A stretch of 64,000 nucleotides of DNA, from NCBI GenBank assembly GCA_004554585.1, contig SFLH01000012.1:1-64000 (forward strand). The letters are read 5' to 3'. This document shows, one piece after another, positions 1-8,951 of this stretch. Every line of letters starts with the position of its first letter. Position 1 is the stretch's first letter. A model generated the notes under the pieces. The model saw only the letters and a list, made by a program, of their open reading frames with translations, did not search any database and was not told where the DNA came from. The position numbers and the translations under genes were made by a program. Source of the stretch: Clostridiales bacterium (lineage in GTDB: Bacteria; Bacillota; Clostridia; Oscillospirales; Oscillospiraceae).

Positions 1-1912
1 CGTTGGCCGGGGCGTTGACGGTGATGCCGTAATAGGGGGTGTTGTCGCGCTGCTCCACGGTGAAGCTGGCAGGGATAGTCACGGTTGCACCCTCAGAACC
101 GGAAACCGTGATGTTCTCGCTATATGTACCCACGGAAAGCCCGGCCTTGGGCTGCACCGTGAAGGTGGCAGTTTCGCCCACAGCAAGAGCCGTTTTGGAG
201 AGAGTCCCCACCTCAAAGCTGTTGGTGGAGGCGGGCTGGTTCAAGGTCAAGGACTGGTTGCCGGTATTGGTGATCATTACCGTCTGCGCGGCGGGCTGGG
301 TGTAGCCGGTGTAGGCACTGCTAAAGTCGAGTGCCGTGGTGTCGGCGGAAATGCTGTATGTAGACTGGGTGACAGTTACCGTGCAGGTGGCAGAAATATT
401 GCTGTCGTCCTCCGCAGTTGCGGTGATGGTGGCGGTGCCTTCCTTCACGGCGGTGACGGTGCCGTTAGCTACGGTGGCAACATCGGACCTATCGCTGCTC
501 CAGGTCACATTTGGGTTGGTGGCATCGTTGGGTGTTACCGTAGCGGTCAGGGTTGCGCTTTGGCCGGTATAAAGGGACAGTTCGGTCTGGTCCAGCGTCA
601 CGCCGGTGACAGAAACGGACTTGACCGTCAGCGAAAGTTCCTTGCTGTCGCTGCCGGCGCTGTTGGTGGCGGTGACGGTAAAGGTCGAAGTGCCCACCGT
701 GGTGAGGGCGCCGGTGATTGTGCCGTCACTATTCAGGCTCAAACCGTTGGGCAGTGAGCCGCTGGTGACGCTCCACTGAGTAGGATCGTTGTCAGCCTGA
801 AGCGTCTGATTGTAAGCCGTGCCTACTGTGCCGTCAGGCAGGCTTTCGGTGGTAATCTTCGGAGCGGAGACAACTGTTCCTTCACCGGTCGGTGTACCTT
901 CCAGCTTGCCGCCGCTCTCCACATTGATGGTGCCGTTGTTGGTCAAAGTTGTTCCTTCCGATACGGTCAGGCTGGCGTCCTTTCCGATGGTCAGGGTTTC
1001 GCCCTGGTTGATGGTGAGGCTATCAGACAATGTCACATCGCCGTACACGGTGCCTTCCGTACCGTCAAAGACGATACCGCCATTGCTGCCGGTGGCACTT
1101 ATATCCGTGTTAATTGGATTTGAAATTTGCTTTGCGCTGATCCCTCCATTTTTGGCGTCCACAATGGCATTATCGGTGACGATCAGGCTGGTAGTGGCAT
1201 TGGTAGCTTCAGGAGCTCCCACATAAAACTGTATCCCATCATTGTTCCCGCCACCGCTGGCGGTCAGGCTGCCGCCGTTGACGGTAAGAGAGAGTTGCGG
1301 GGAGTTGGCTTCACTGCTGGACTGCACATAGACGCCGGCGTAGCCAGAATAGGTTTGAGTAGTCTTTGCCACGACAGACGCGTCGTTGATGGTAAGGGAA
1401 GCTTTGCCTGTTCCGCTTTTGACAAATATTCCGTGATTAGAACCAGATACTTCCAGACTGCCATTGTATTCACTCGTAATAGTCAGGGAGGCGTCTGTAC
1501 CATAGGTAGACGTGTCCATCTCTGCATTCACATAAATTCCATAGCTGCCTGTGATGGTATTATTATTGCCAATCAGTTCGATGGTCAGGGAAACTGATTG
1601 ATCGCTGTTGCACTGAGCATAGATCCCGGCGCCTTTAGAAGATGAGGTAATATCGCCGCTTCCCGTGATCGTTGCCCCGCTTAAGGTCAGGGTGGCGGTG
1701 CTGGGGTCGTATTTGACAGTCCAATCGTTTTCACTGCCCTCTGTCAGGCTACCTTCTGTTAAACCTGCTTTTAAGTAGGTTGTCGTATCACTGCTTGTAA
1801 TCTGGTAATTTCCAACATAAAGACCTTCCGCCGGCGCCGCCAGCGCCGTGACGGGCAGCAGGCCTAGGCAGAGGGCCAACACGCAGAGCAAACTCAAAAA
1901 TCGGTTTTTCAT
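1..1912 (-). CDS. Secreted multi-domain surface protein with Ig-like repeats (3' end outside window)
   Basis: The frame opens with ATG at 1912, 9 bases after AAGGAGG (1928-1922 on the minus strand), and stays open to the window edge, about 637 codons. Residues 1-26 form a signal peptide (KNRF, a long Leu-rich core, then ALA). Residues about 30-340 are Ser/Thr/Gly/Asn-rich repetitive beta-type sequence with many LTI, SLT and TLT strands, resembling secreted beta-helix or carbohydrate-binding-like regions. Residues about 350-435 look like a putative Ig domain (He_PIG: SLPDGTVGTAY, LPNGLSL, TATNSAG). Residues about 437-514 match a bacterial Ig-like Big_2 domain (VTLDQTELSLYTGQS, VTWSSD, GTATITAT). 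From about 515 there is a Hydin/ASPM-like beta domain (ITNTGNQSLTL, FTVEQRD). No anchor is visible, but the C-terminus is missing. Likely an adhesin or exopolymer-binding cell-surface protein; the ligand cannot be told. Confidence 0.8.
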   Translation of the reverse strand, partial: MKNRFLSLLCVLALCLGLLPVTALAAPAEGLYVGNYQITSSDTTTYLKAGLTEGSLTEGSENDWTVKYDPSTATLTLSGATITGSGDITSSSKGAGIYAQCNSDQSVSLTIELIGNNNTITGSYGIYVNAEMDTSTYGTDASLTITSEYNGSLEVSGSNHGIFVKSGTGKASLTINDASVVAKTTQTYSGYAGVYVQSSSEANSPQLSLTVNGGSLTASGGGNNDGIQFYVGAPEATNATTSLIVTDNAIVDAKNGGISAKQISNPINTDISATGSNGGIVFDGTEGTVYGDVTLSDSLTINQGETLTIGKDASLTVSEGTTLTNNGTINVESGGKLEGTPTGEGTVVSAPKITTESLPDGTVGTAYNQTLQADNDPTQWSVTSGSLPNGLSLNSDGTITGALTTVGTSTFTVTATNSAGSDSKELSLTVKSVSVTGVTLDQTELSLYTGQSATLTATVTPNDATNPNVTWSSDRSDVATVANGTVTAVKEGTATITATAEDDSNISATCTVTVTQSTYSISADTTALDFSSAYTGYTQPAAQTVMITNTGNQSLTLNQPASTNSFEVGTLSKTALAVGETATFTVQPKAGLSVGTYSENITVSGSEGATVTIPASFTVEQRDNTPYYGITVNAPAN

Positions 1913-2306
1913 CTCACAGTTCCTCCTTTGCTCCCGCCCGGGGGACGGGGGTGAGGGCCCAGCCTGAGAGGGAGACGGCATGTTCCGTATGGGGCCCATG
2001 GCCCATGTTTTTTCTTCTTCGTTGCTCCCAGCGGTGCGCGGCCCCAGGCCGAGGGGCCTATGGCCGCTGGCCACCGAGATTGTTTGCGTCATTATACCAT
2101 ACTTTTTCTCCTTCCGCTACGGTTCCTCTCCAGCGCGTGGCGCTTTTTTCGCGAAACCCATGGACCTTCCCACTTTTGTGGGGCATTTTTCCCAAATGGG
2201 ATGGAAATGCGTCTCGGTTTATGATAGAGTGAGAAAAACGCAGACCACAAGGCCCGTCCCTCAGGACGGCAGCCACGAAACGCCTTTCCAAGGAGGTCCC
2301 ATTCCC
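1913..2306. other. Intergenic region between divergent surface genes
   Basis: About 390 bases without a convincing gene. On the minus side it carries the promoter and a ~170-nt leader of the Ig-like surface protein. That leader can form a stem CCAGCGG...CCGCTGG enclosing GGCCCC...GGGGCC. On the plus side there are two very short hairpins followed by T runs (AGCGC/GCGCT at 2132-2144 and CCCAC/GTGGG near 2170-2183) and a possible -10 TATGAT at 2220-2225 for the SGNH gene, without a good -35. I recognise no known riboswitch class. Confidence 0.5.
2091..2099 (-). promoter_or_regulatory. Extended -10 promoter of the Ig-like surface protein
   Basis: On the minus strand TGGTATAAT is an extended -10 (TGnTATAAT). 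No good -35 is seen at 16-18 bases, as is common for extended -10 promoters. It predicts a leader of about 170 nt. Confidence 0.55.
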
Positions 2307-3938
2307 ATGAAAAAACGACTGCTTTCCATCTTGCTCTGTCTGAGCCTGGCCCTGTACCTCTTCCCGGTGCTGGCCCAGGCCCAGCAGGCCGAGACATCCT
2401 ATCTGGCCCTGGGCGACAGCATCTCCTCCGGCTATCTCCTGCCGGAGGAGGAGGCCGCCTTTCCCCAGCAGGTGGCCGACGCCAGAGGCGGCACCCTGAC
2501 CAACCTGGCGGAAAACGGCGAGACAACCGCCTCCCTGCTGGCCAAGCTGAACCAGGGCACCCTGGACCAGGCCCTGGCCGGGGCCCAGGTGATCACCCTG
2601 ACCATCGGCGGCAACGACCTGATGAACGCCCTGTATGACTTTTTGACCTTCCAGTACAACGGAGCCAACCCCAGCACCCCCGTCACCGTCCAGGAAATGA
2701 AAGAGGCCCTGACCGCCGGGAAGCTGGAGATGCTCACCTTTGCCTTAAAGGTCCTGCCTGACTTCGCCGACAGCCAGCAGGCGGTGGACGCCCTGGTCCA
2801 GCTGGCCGGCAACCTGACCCAGATCGTCCAGAAGATCCAGGCCGCCTGCCCCAACGGGACCCTGGTGATGGCCAACCAGTACAACCCCTATCGCTACCTG
2901 GCCAACCAGCTGGCCTCCAACCCCCTGGCGGCCGCCCAGGCCAAGGTGGTGGCCGACGCCTTTGAGGCCGGCGTGACCCGGCTGAACCAGGCCATCGACA
3001 ACACCGCGGACCAGCTGGACTTCCTGGTGGCCGACACCTATACCGCCTTTACCAACGCCACCCAGAATCCCTGCAACGCCTCCTTCTCCCTGCTGGGGGG
3101 CATCAACCTGGACTTCCACCCCAACGCCTACGGCCACAGCCTCATCGCCCAGGCCATGCTGGCGGTGCTGGGAGACGCCCCCACCGCCACCCTCACCTTC
3201 CAGACCAACGGCGGCAGTGACCTGGCCCCCCAGGCCCTGGCCCTGGGCACCCAGGTGGACCTGACCGCCTATGTCCCCACCCGGGCGGGCTACACCTTCG
3301 CCGGCTGGTACGCCGACCCGGCCCTGAGCCAGCGGCTGACCTCCCTGGTCCTCACCGGCGACCAGACCCTCTACGCCGGCTGGAATCCCTTCACCGACGT
3401 TCGGGACAGCGACTGGTTCTATGACGGGGTCCTCTCCGCCTATTACCAGGGCCTGATGACGGGCACCAGCCAGACCACCTTCAGCCCTAGCTCCTCCACC
3501 ACTCGCGGCATGGTGGTCACCATCCTCTACCGGCTGGAGGGTGAGCCCGCCGTCACCGGCGGCAGCTCCTTCACCGACGTGGCCGACGGCCAGTGGTACA
3601 CCGACGCGGTGGCCTGGGCCGCCACCAACGGCATCGTCAACGGCATGGAGAACAACACCTTCGCCCCCAACTCCCCCGTCACCCGGGAGCAGATGGCCGC
3701 CATCCTCTATCGCTACGCCCAGTTCAGCGGCTATGACGTGGAGACCGGTGGGGAACTGCCCGACTTCGCCGACCTGGCCGACATCAGCCAGTACGCCCTG
3801 GACGCCCTGGTGTGGGCCTGCCAGAATGGGCTGATCAACGGCCTGGACGGCAACCTGCTCAGCCCCCAGGGCACCGCCACCCGGGCCCAGACGGCCACCA
3901 TCCTCACCCGGTGCCTGGAAATTCTGCCCCAGCTGTGA
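2307..3938 (+). CDS. SLH-anchored SGNH/GDSL hydrolase with InlB-type repeat
   Basis: ATG at 2307 follows AAGGAGGT (2290-2297); 543 residues. A signal peptide (MKKRLLSILL to about A25) is followed by an SGNH hydrolase domain: block I GDS with nucleophile Ser38, the GGND block near residue 108, and the terminal DFHPNAYGH block carrying the Asp/His of the triad. Residues about 294-358 are an InlB/Flg_new beta-grasp repeat (GYTFAGWY, LYAGW). Three SLH domains follow at about 360, 420 and 483 (FTDVRDSDWFYD, FTDVADGQWYTD, FADLADISQYA). The family includes esterases and lipases acting on acylated sugars, lipids or peptidoglycan; the substrate is unknown. The SLH triplet implies attachment to secondary wall polymer, outside the cell. 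It is a single-gene unit closed by the terminator at 3964-3998. Confidence 0.9.
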   Translation: MKKRLLSILLCLSLALYLFPVLAQAQQAETSYLALGDSISSGYLLPEEEAAFPQQVADARGGTLTNLAENGETTASLLAKLNQGTLDQALAGAQVITLTIGGNDLMNALYDFLTFQYNGANPSTPVTVQEMKEALTAGKLEMLTFALKVLPDFADSQQAVDALVQLAGNLTQIVQKIQAACPNGTLVMANQYNPYRYLANQLASNPLAAAQAKVVADAFEAGVTRLNQAIDNTADQLDFLVADTYTAFTNATQNPCNASFSLLGGINLDFHPNAYGHSLIAQAMLAVLGDAPTATLTFQTNGGSDLAPQALALGTQVDLTAYVPTRAGYTFAGWYADPALSQRLTSLVLTGDQTLYAGWNPFTDVRDSDWFYDGVLSAYYQGLMTGTSQTTFSPSSSTTRGMVVTILYRLEGEPAVTGGSSFTDVADGQWYTDAVAWAATNGIVNGMENNTFAPNSPVTREQMAAILYRYAQFSGYDVETGGELPDFADLADISQYALDALVWACQNGLINGLDGNLLSPQGTATRAQTATILTRCLEILPQL

Positions 3939-3963
3939 GAGACACGGCACCCTGACCCGCAAA

Positions 3964-3998
3964 AAAGACGCGGACCGCCAAAAGCGGTCCGCGTCTTT
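3964..3998 (+). terminator. Terminator after SGNH-SLH gene
   Basis: A perfect 15-bp stem AAAGACGCGGACCGC with loop CAAAA, the right arm ending in CTTT. Confidence 0.85.
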
Positions 3999-4020
3999 CC
4001 CCTTTCCGGCCAGTTCTCCC

Positions 4021-4049
4021 TTGTGCTTTCGGGACAAATCCAGTATACT
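4021..4049 (+). promoter_or_regulatory. Promoter of GH3 lipoprotein gene
   Basis: TTGTGC at 4021-4026, a 17-bp spacer, and TATACT at 4044-4049. It gives a short leader of about 30 nt. Confidence 0.7.
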
Positions 4050-4085
4050 GCCCATAGAACACATCCCAACAAGGAGGCACCGCCC

Positions 4086-5282
4086 ATGAAGTGGAAATGG
4101 ATACTCTGCGCCCTGCTGGCCTTTGCCCTGCTGGCAGGCTGCGGCAAAGAGGAGGACCCGGCCCCCCTCCAGGAGGAGCCCGGCGCCATGGAACCCGTCA
4201 CTGCCGGCAACGCCCAGGAGCTGCTGGACAAACTGACCACTGAGCAGAAAGTGGCCCAGCTCTTCTTCGTCCGTCCCGACGCCCTGGATCTCTCCCTGAC
4301 CGCTGAGACCCGGGAAGATCCCCAGGCCGACGGCCTGACCCAGGCCAGCGCCGAGGCGCTGGACACCCTGAGAGACTACCCTGTGGGCGGGTTCGTTTTC
4401 TTTGGAAAGAACCTGGAGGACCCCGCCCAGCTGGCGGCGCTGATGGAAGACCTGACGGAAAACAGCCCGGTGCCGCCCCTCTTCGCCACCGATGAGGAGG
4501 GCGGGAGCGTGGCCCAGGTGGCCAACAGCGACGGCTTTGATGTGCCCCAGGTGGACAGCATGGCCCAGATCGGGGCCACCGGCGACCCGGCCCAGGCCAG
4601 GCAGGCGGCGGTGACCATGGGCACCTATCTGCAGGAGCTGGGTTTTCACCTGGACCTGGCCCCGGTGGCCGACGTGAACAGCGACCCCAACAACACCACC
4701 ATGGCCGACCGGGCCTTCCACAGCAACGCGGAGCAGGCGGCCATGATGGTCAGCGCCGCCGTGGACGGCTTTCACACCGCCGGGGTGGGCTGCGCCCTGA
4801 AGCACTTCCCCGGCCAGGGGGCCGCCAGCCAGGACACCCACACCGGCACCGCCGTCACCCTGAAAACCTGGCAGGAGATGCTCACCTGTGAGATCTACCC
4901 CTTCCAGGCGGGTATGGCCAGCGGGGCCGACTGCGTCATGGTCTCCGACATCACCACCCCCAACGCTGTCCAGCAGGGGGACCTGCCTGCTAGCCTGAAC
5001 CCGGAGATGGTCACCGGCAAGCTGCGCAGTGAGCTGCGCTTTGCCCGGGTGATCCTCACCGACTCCCTGTCTATGGCGGCCATCACCGACACCTATGAAG
5101 CCGGTCAGGCGGCCATGATGGCCTTCCAGGCCGGGGCGGACATCCTGCTCATGCCCGAGGACCTGCCGGCGGCCTACGAGACCATCCTCACCGCTGTGGA
5201 GGAGGGGACCATCTCCCAGCAGCGGCTGGACGAGAGTGTGCTGCGCATTTTGCAGCTGAAGGAGAAGTACGACCTGATCTGA
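4086..5282 (+). CDS. Glycoside hydrolase family 3 lipoprotein (beta-N-acetylhexosaminidase-like)
   Basis: ATG at 4086 after AAGGAGG (4071-4077); 398 residues. The N-terminus MKWKW is followed by a hydrophobic core and the lipobox LLAGC, so it is probably a lipid-anchored extracytoplasmic enzyme. The single TIM-barrel GH3 domain shows DEEGG, the NagZ-like signature KHFPGQG followed by QDTH (the His/Asp acid-base loop; most NagZ have KHFPGHG), and ILTDSLSM, where the Asp is the expected nucleophile. NagZ-type enzymes remove N-acetylglucosamine from muropeptides or other beta-GlcNAc glycans. The Gln in place of His in KHFPG(H)G is a small departure from the usual signature. Flanked by terminators on both sides, so monocistronic. 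Confidence 0.88.
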   Translation: MKWKWILCALLAFALLAGCGKEEDPAPLQEEPGAMEPVTAGNAQELLDKLTTEQKVAQLFFVRPDALDLSLTAETREDPQADGLTQASAEALDTLRDYPVGGFVFFGKNLEDPAQLAALMEDLTENSPVPPLFATDEEGGSVAQVANSDGFDVPQVDSMAQIGATGDPAQARQAAVTMGTYLQELGFHLDLAPVADVNSDPNNTTMADRAFHSNAEQAAMMVSAAVDGFHTAGVGCALKHFPGQGAASQDTHTGTAVTLKTWQEMLTCEIYPFQAGMASGADCVMVSDITTPNAVQQGDLPASLNPEMVTGKLRSELRFARVILTDSLSMAAITDTYEAGQAAMMAFQAGADILLMPEDLPAAYETILTAVEEGTISQQRLDESVLRILQLKEKYDLI

Positions 5283-5288
5283 ACCCCC

Positions 5289-5338
5289 AGACAAAACCAG
5301 CGGGGAGAGCCCAAAGGCTCTCCCCGCTGGTTTTGTCT
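5289..5338. terminator. Bidirectional terminator between GH3 gene and wal operon
   Basis: A perfect stem of about 23 bp (5289-5312 with 5316-5338) around loop AAA, lying between two convergent genes. The outer part of the stem supplies T-rich tails in both directions. Confidence 0.88.
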
Positions 5339-5340
5339 TT

Positions 5341-5853
5341 TCAGTTTGCGGCGTCCGCGCCGTCCTTCACGCTGAGCACGCCCTCGGCGCAGTCGAGAAG
5401 GAAGGTGCCGTTGTCGGTGACCATTTCCCAGACGGGGGTGAGCACCGCGCGCTCCCCTTGTCCGTTGTAGAGGTACCCCTCCCGAATCTGCTGGAGCTGG
5501 GCGCAGCTGCGCTCCAGGGTTTCCAGGCCCCGGACGAAGTCCACCAGGAGGGTGGCCGTCTCCCGGGCCGGCTGGATTTCACAGTGGGCGGGCAAGCCCT
5601 GCTGGGGCACGTCCTGGCCCGGCAGAAGTTGGCCGGCCGCCTCCTCCAGCTGGGTGCTCAGGGTGCTCTGCCAGGGGATGGTCTCCTCCTGGACGGCTAC
5701 CCCGCTGCGCTGCAGGTAGAGCAGGACCTGCTCCCGGGTGGTGTCCGCGTAGACCTGGCTCTGGTGGTGCTGGAGCAGGACACTGCCCAGCAGGAAGAGG
5801 TTGAGCACCGCCAGGAGAAAGATCACGGTCAGTTTCAGTTTGGATCGTTCCAT
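5341..5853 (-). CDS. walI: WalI (YycI)-like regulator of WalK
   Basis: 170 residues with a short cytoplasmic N-terminus (MERSKLK), one membrane helix at about residues 8-27, and an extracytoplasmic domain. It is the last gene of the wal operon, 12 bases after walH. In Bacillus, YycH and YycI form a membrane complex that modulates WalK. The assignment rests on position, single-pass topology and size; sequence identity in this family is low. The upstream part of the gene has a good Shine-Dalgarno (AAGGAGG near 5866). Confidence 0.72.
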   Translation of the reverse strand: MERSKLKLTVIFLLAVLNLFLLGSVLLQHHQSQVYADTTREQVLLYLQRSGVAVQEETIPWQSTLSTQLEEAAGQLLPGQDVPQQGLPAHCEIQPARETATLLVDFVRGLETLERSCAQLQQIREGYLYNGQGERAVLTPVWEMVTDNGTFLLDCAEGVLSVKDGADAAN

Positions 5854-5865
5854 GGCCAGCCCTCC

Positions 5866-7152
5866 TTATGTCCCGTCCCGGACGGTCCAGTCCGCGGTGA
5901 CCTCCTGGGCCGAGCCGTCGTCCAGGTAGCACAGCTGCAGTTCCTTCCCCGTCTGGCCGATGGCCGCCGCGGCGGCCGCCGCCTGGCGCACGGGTAGGGC
6001 CTGCTGGCTGGCGTCGGTGAGGGTGTACTGGCGCAGGTAGATGGAGAAGGAGACCAGGTCGCTGCCCTCAAAGAGGAACTGGGCACTCCACCCCTCCTCC
6101 CACAGCTGGACGGGGGTGCCGTTGAGCAGATAGCAGAAGGTGAGCTCCACCGTGCCGTCGGGCAGGGTCTCGATCTTCTGGCAGCACAGTCTCCCCTCCC
6201 CCAGCCGGTCCTGAACGGCCGCGTCCAGAAGTTCCTCGGCCTTGATCTGCAGGTCCTTTTCCCGGGCGGAAAGGGCCTGATAGCGGGCCTGGCCGTTTTC
6301 GGCGGCGTGGAAGGTGATTTTGCCGTTTTTCTGGATGCGCAGGGTGTCCGATCCCTCTTGGATCACCGTGCCGTCGGCAGCCTCATAGATAGCCGCCGTG
6401 CGCAGGTTGATGCCCAGGCTCTCCACCAGGGCCTGTTGGCCGGCCTCGTCCAGCTCCGCCAGGGGGTTGTCCACCTGATAGACCGGGCACAGAGCCGGCT
6501 GGCTCAGCAAGAGCATGTTGGGGGCCAGCTGCTGGGAGAGGGCATCGTCCTCAAAGGCAAACAGGACCTGGTTGGGCACCAGTTCCTCCATGGTCTGGGG
6601 GAAGGTCAACTGGGTCTCCCGCAGGGTGCCCACGTAATACGCCTGGTTGGCGTCGTTGTAATAGTATACCGTGTCCATCCGGCCAGAGCGGCCGGTGAGC
6701 AGGAAGATCCGGCCCGCCCCCTCCCCCTGGCCGGATTGGCTGGTGAAGGAGACGTCGTAGAGGAAGTCGTAATAAACCCAGCTGTCTGTCTGGGTCAGGG
6801 CACTTTGCCAGTCCGCCTCGTTGACGGTTTTGATTCCCTCCAGGGCGTCCACCGCCTGCAGCAGCATCTGGGACAGGCCCTGGTGGTAGAGGTGGTCAGC
6901 CTCCTCCTGGTCGTATTCGACCCCATAGCGCCCCTGGCTGTTCTGGATCACCAGACGGGAGGGTTGGGCCCGGGACAGGGCGGTGTCCTGCACACCGGTG
7001 AGCAGGACCTCTCCTCCGGTGCCTGCGGACTGGTTGGCCACACTTTGGAAGATCCCCGAGTAGCGAATGAGCAGCAGGGCAGAGCACGCCAAGAAGATGA
7101 TAAGAATATTTTCCAGCCGGTCGATCCCCCGGCGGCTGAGTTTTTTCTTCAT
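5866..7152 (-). CDS. walH: WalH (YycH)-like two-component accessory protein
   Basis: 428 residues. After MKKKLSRRGIDRLENI comes a single membrane helix (IIFLACSALLLIRY, about 17-31), followed by a large extracytoplasmic region with alternating beta and helix sequence, as in YycH. The start ATG overlaps the walK stop by four bases (ATGA at 7152-7149), which implies translational coupling. It is known in Bacillus and Staphylococcus as a membrane regulator of WalK activity. Identification is by operon order walR-walK-walH-walI plus topology. Confidence 0.8.
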   Translation of the reverse strand: MKKKLSRRGIDRLENILIIFLACSALLLIRYSGIFQSVANQSAGTGGEVLLTGVQDTALSRAQPSRLVIQNSQGRYGVEYDQEEADHLYHQGLSQMLLQAVDALEGIKTVNEADWQSALTQTDSWVYYDFLYDVSFTSQSGQGEGAGRIFLLTGRSGRMDTVYYYNDANQAYYVGTLRETQLTFPQTMEELVPNQVLFAFEDDALSQQLAPNMLLLSQPALCPVYQVDNPLAELDEAGQQALVESLGINLRTAAIYEAADGTVIQEGSDTLRIQKNGKITFHAAENGQARYQALSAREKDLQIKAEELLDAAVQDRLGEGRLCCQKIETLPDGTVELTFCYLLNGTPVQLWEEGWSAQFLFEGSDLVSFSIYLRQYTLTDASQQALPVRQAAAAAAAIGQTGKELQLCYLDDGSAQEVTADWTVRDGT

Positions 7153-8924
7153 GATGCGGGACCCTCGATCTTCAGTTCCATGCGTACCCTGGTCCCCGGT
7201 CCCGGTCGGGAGACCAAGACCAGACTGCCCTGGTGCTGGCGGATGATCTCCTGGGCAATGGACAGCCCCAGGCCAGTGCCGCCGGACTCCCGGGAGCGGG
7301 CCTTATCCACCCGGTAGAACCGCTCGAAGATCCGCTCCCGGTCCTCGGGGGGGATGCCGATGCCGTTGTCGTCCACCTCCAGCCACACCTTGCCTTGGCC
7401 GAAGCCGGCGGTCATGGTGATCTCCCCGCCGTCGGGGGTGTATTTGATGGCGTTGGAGAGGATGTTCATGATCACTTGGAGAATCCGCTCCCGGTCGGCC
7501 CGGATCACCGGCAGGTTGCCGGTGCCCTCCAGAACCAGGTGATGGCCCCGGCGCTGGGCCTCCATGAGCACCGCCTGGTAGCTGTCCTCCAGCAGGCCAC
7601 CAAAGGGGAAGCGGATCAGGTTCATCTGGCTGTAGCCCGAGTCGAACCGGGACAGGGTAAGCAGGTCCTGAACGATGTGGATCATCCGGTCGCTCTCGTT
7701 GAGGATGACCCCCAGAAAGCTGGCTGTGGTCTCCGGCGGCAGGTCCAGGTTCTCCGAAAGGGTCTCGGCGTAGCTGCGGATGTTGGTGATGGGGGTGCGC
7801 AGCTCGTGGGAGACGTTGGCCACAAACTCCTTGCGCATGGTCTCGTTCTTCATCTGCTGGGTCACGTCGTGGACCACCACCAGCACGCCCACCTGCTTTT
7901 CCCGGTCAAAGGGGGCCAGGAAGAGCAGCAGGATGCGCTCCCCCCGGACGATCTCGCTCTCCAGGCAGTCCTGGTCCAGGGTGAGAATCTCGGACAAGGG
8001 AGGGATATCCCCGAACAGGTCGTGGTAGGTCACCTCGCTGCCCAGGGGGATGGGCATGTCCAGCATCTCCTCGGCGGCGGGGTTTGCGTGGATGACCTCC
8101 CCGTTCTGGTTGAAGGCCACCACCCCGTCGGTCATGTGCAGGAAGAGGGCGCTGAGCTTGGTGCGCTCGCTGTCCACCTCCTGCAGGGTGGTCTGCAGCT
8201 GGTCGGCCATGGCATTGAAGGCGTTGGTGAGCACGCCGATCTCATCGTGGGACTCCGACTGGATCTCGTGGTCAAAGTCCCCCTCGGCCACCCGCTTGGC
8301 TCCCCGGGTGAGGGCCCGGATGGGGGTGACCATGGCCCGGGAGAGCAGGAAGGAGAGGAGCACAGAGATGATCAGGCCGAAGGCCAGGGCCTCGATGATC
8401 AGCTGGAAGAGCTGGCTGTTGAGCTCCCGCACGGTGCCCCGCTGGTCCAGGATGTAAATGACGTAGTCCTGGCCGCCCCGGGTGATGGGCAGGGCCAGGT
8501 CCATGTAGTTGGCCGTCAGGTCGCTCTCGTTGCCCTCCTTCTTTTCGTTCAGGGCCGTCAGCAGGTTGGGGGTGTAGACGTCCAAGGTCTGGCTGCCGCT
8601 GTTGTCCGAGGTAGCCAGGATCTGACCGGTGCTGCCGTCGAGGACATAGTAATTCCGGTTCTTGCCGTCTACGCCCAGGGGGCCCATTTTGGCCACCAGA
8701 ATCTCATGGATGGCCTGGGCGCCGTCGGTCTCCCCCTCCTTGGCGGTGACCAGGTCCCGGATGAACTCGGTGTCCTTGCTGAAGACCTCCACCATCTGGG
8801 TATAAAACTCATTGAGATAGAAGCGGTTGACGGAATTGATCAAAAAGGTGCCGGCGATGGTCATAAGACACACCACCAGCAGAATCATGATCAGCACCAG
8901 CTTCATGTGCAGGCTGCGTAGCAC
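7149..8924 (-). CDS. walK: WalK-type cell-wall sensor histidine kinase
   Basis: 591 residues. The layout is TM1 (about 8-29), an extracytoplasmic sCache-like sensor (about 30-178), TM2 (about 180-203), HAMP (PIRALTRGAKRVAEGDF), a PAS domain (about 250-355, DGVVAFNQNGEV), HisKA with the phospho-acceptor His near residue 373 (VSHELRTPITNI), and HATPase_c with N box (NILSNAIKYT), G1 (DNGIGIP) and G2 (GTGLGLSI). It autophosphorylates and passes phosphate to WalR to control peptidoglycan remodelling genes. It starts 27 bases after walR. A second in-frame ATG lies six codons in (8906) but has no ribosome site. Confidence 0.93.
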   Translation of the reverse strand: MLRSLHMKLVLIMILLVVCLMTIAGTFLINSVNRFYLNEFYTQMVEVFSKDTEFIRDLVTAKEGETDGAQAIHEILVAKMGPLGVDGKNRNYYVLDGSTGQILATSDNSGSQTLDVYTPNLLTALNEKKEGNESDLTANYMDLALPITRGGQDYVIYILDQRGTVRELNSQLFQLIIEALAFGLIISVLLSFLLSRAMVTPIRALTRGAKRVAEGDFDHEIQSESHDEIGVLTNAFNAMADQLQTTLQEVDSERTKLSALFLHMTDGVVAFNQNGEVIHANPAAEEMLDMPIPLGSEVTYHDLFGDIPPLSEILTLDQDCLESEIVRGERILLLFLAPFDREKQVGVLVVVHDVTQQMKNETMRKEFVANVSHELRTPITNIRSYAETLSENLDLPPETTASFLGVILNESDRMIHIVQDLLTLSRFDSGYSQMNLIRFPFGGLLEDSYQAVLMEAQRRGHHLVLEGTGNLPVIRADRERILQVIMNILSNAIKYTPDGGEITMTAGFGQGKVWLEVDDNGIGIPPEDRERIFERFYRVDKARSRESGGTGLGLSIAQEIIRQHQGSLVLVSRPGPGTRVRMELKIEGPAS

Positions 8925-8951
8925 GGGCTTCCCCCTCTCTCCCCTGGCGGG

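Noticed and set aside
1980..2306. Upstream extension of the SGNH-SLH gene
   Set aside because: It would place about 109 residues before a perfect signal peptide; AAGGAGGT directly precedes the ATG at 2307.
2745..5294. An 849-codon open frame on the minus strand opposite the SGNH-SLH and GH3 genes
   Set aside because: It is a mirror frame of two well-supported plus-strand genes; Gly/Val/His-rich composition, no domain and no ribosome site.
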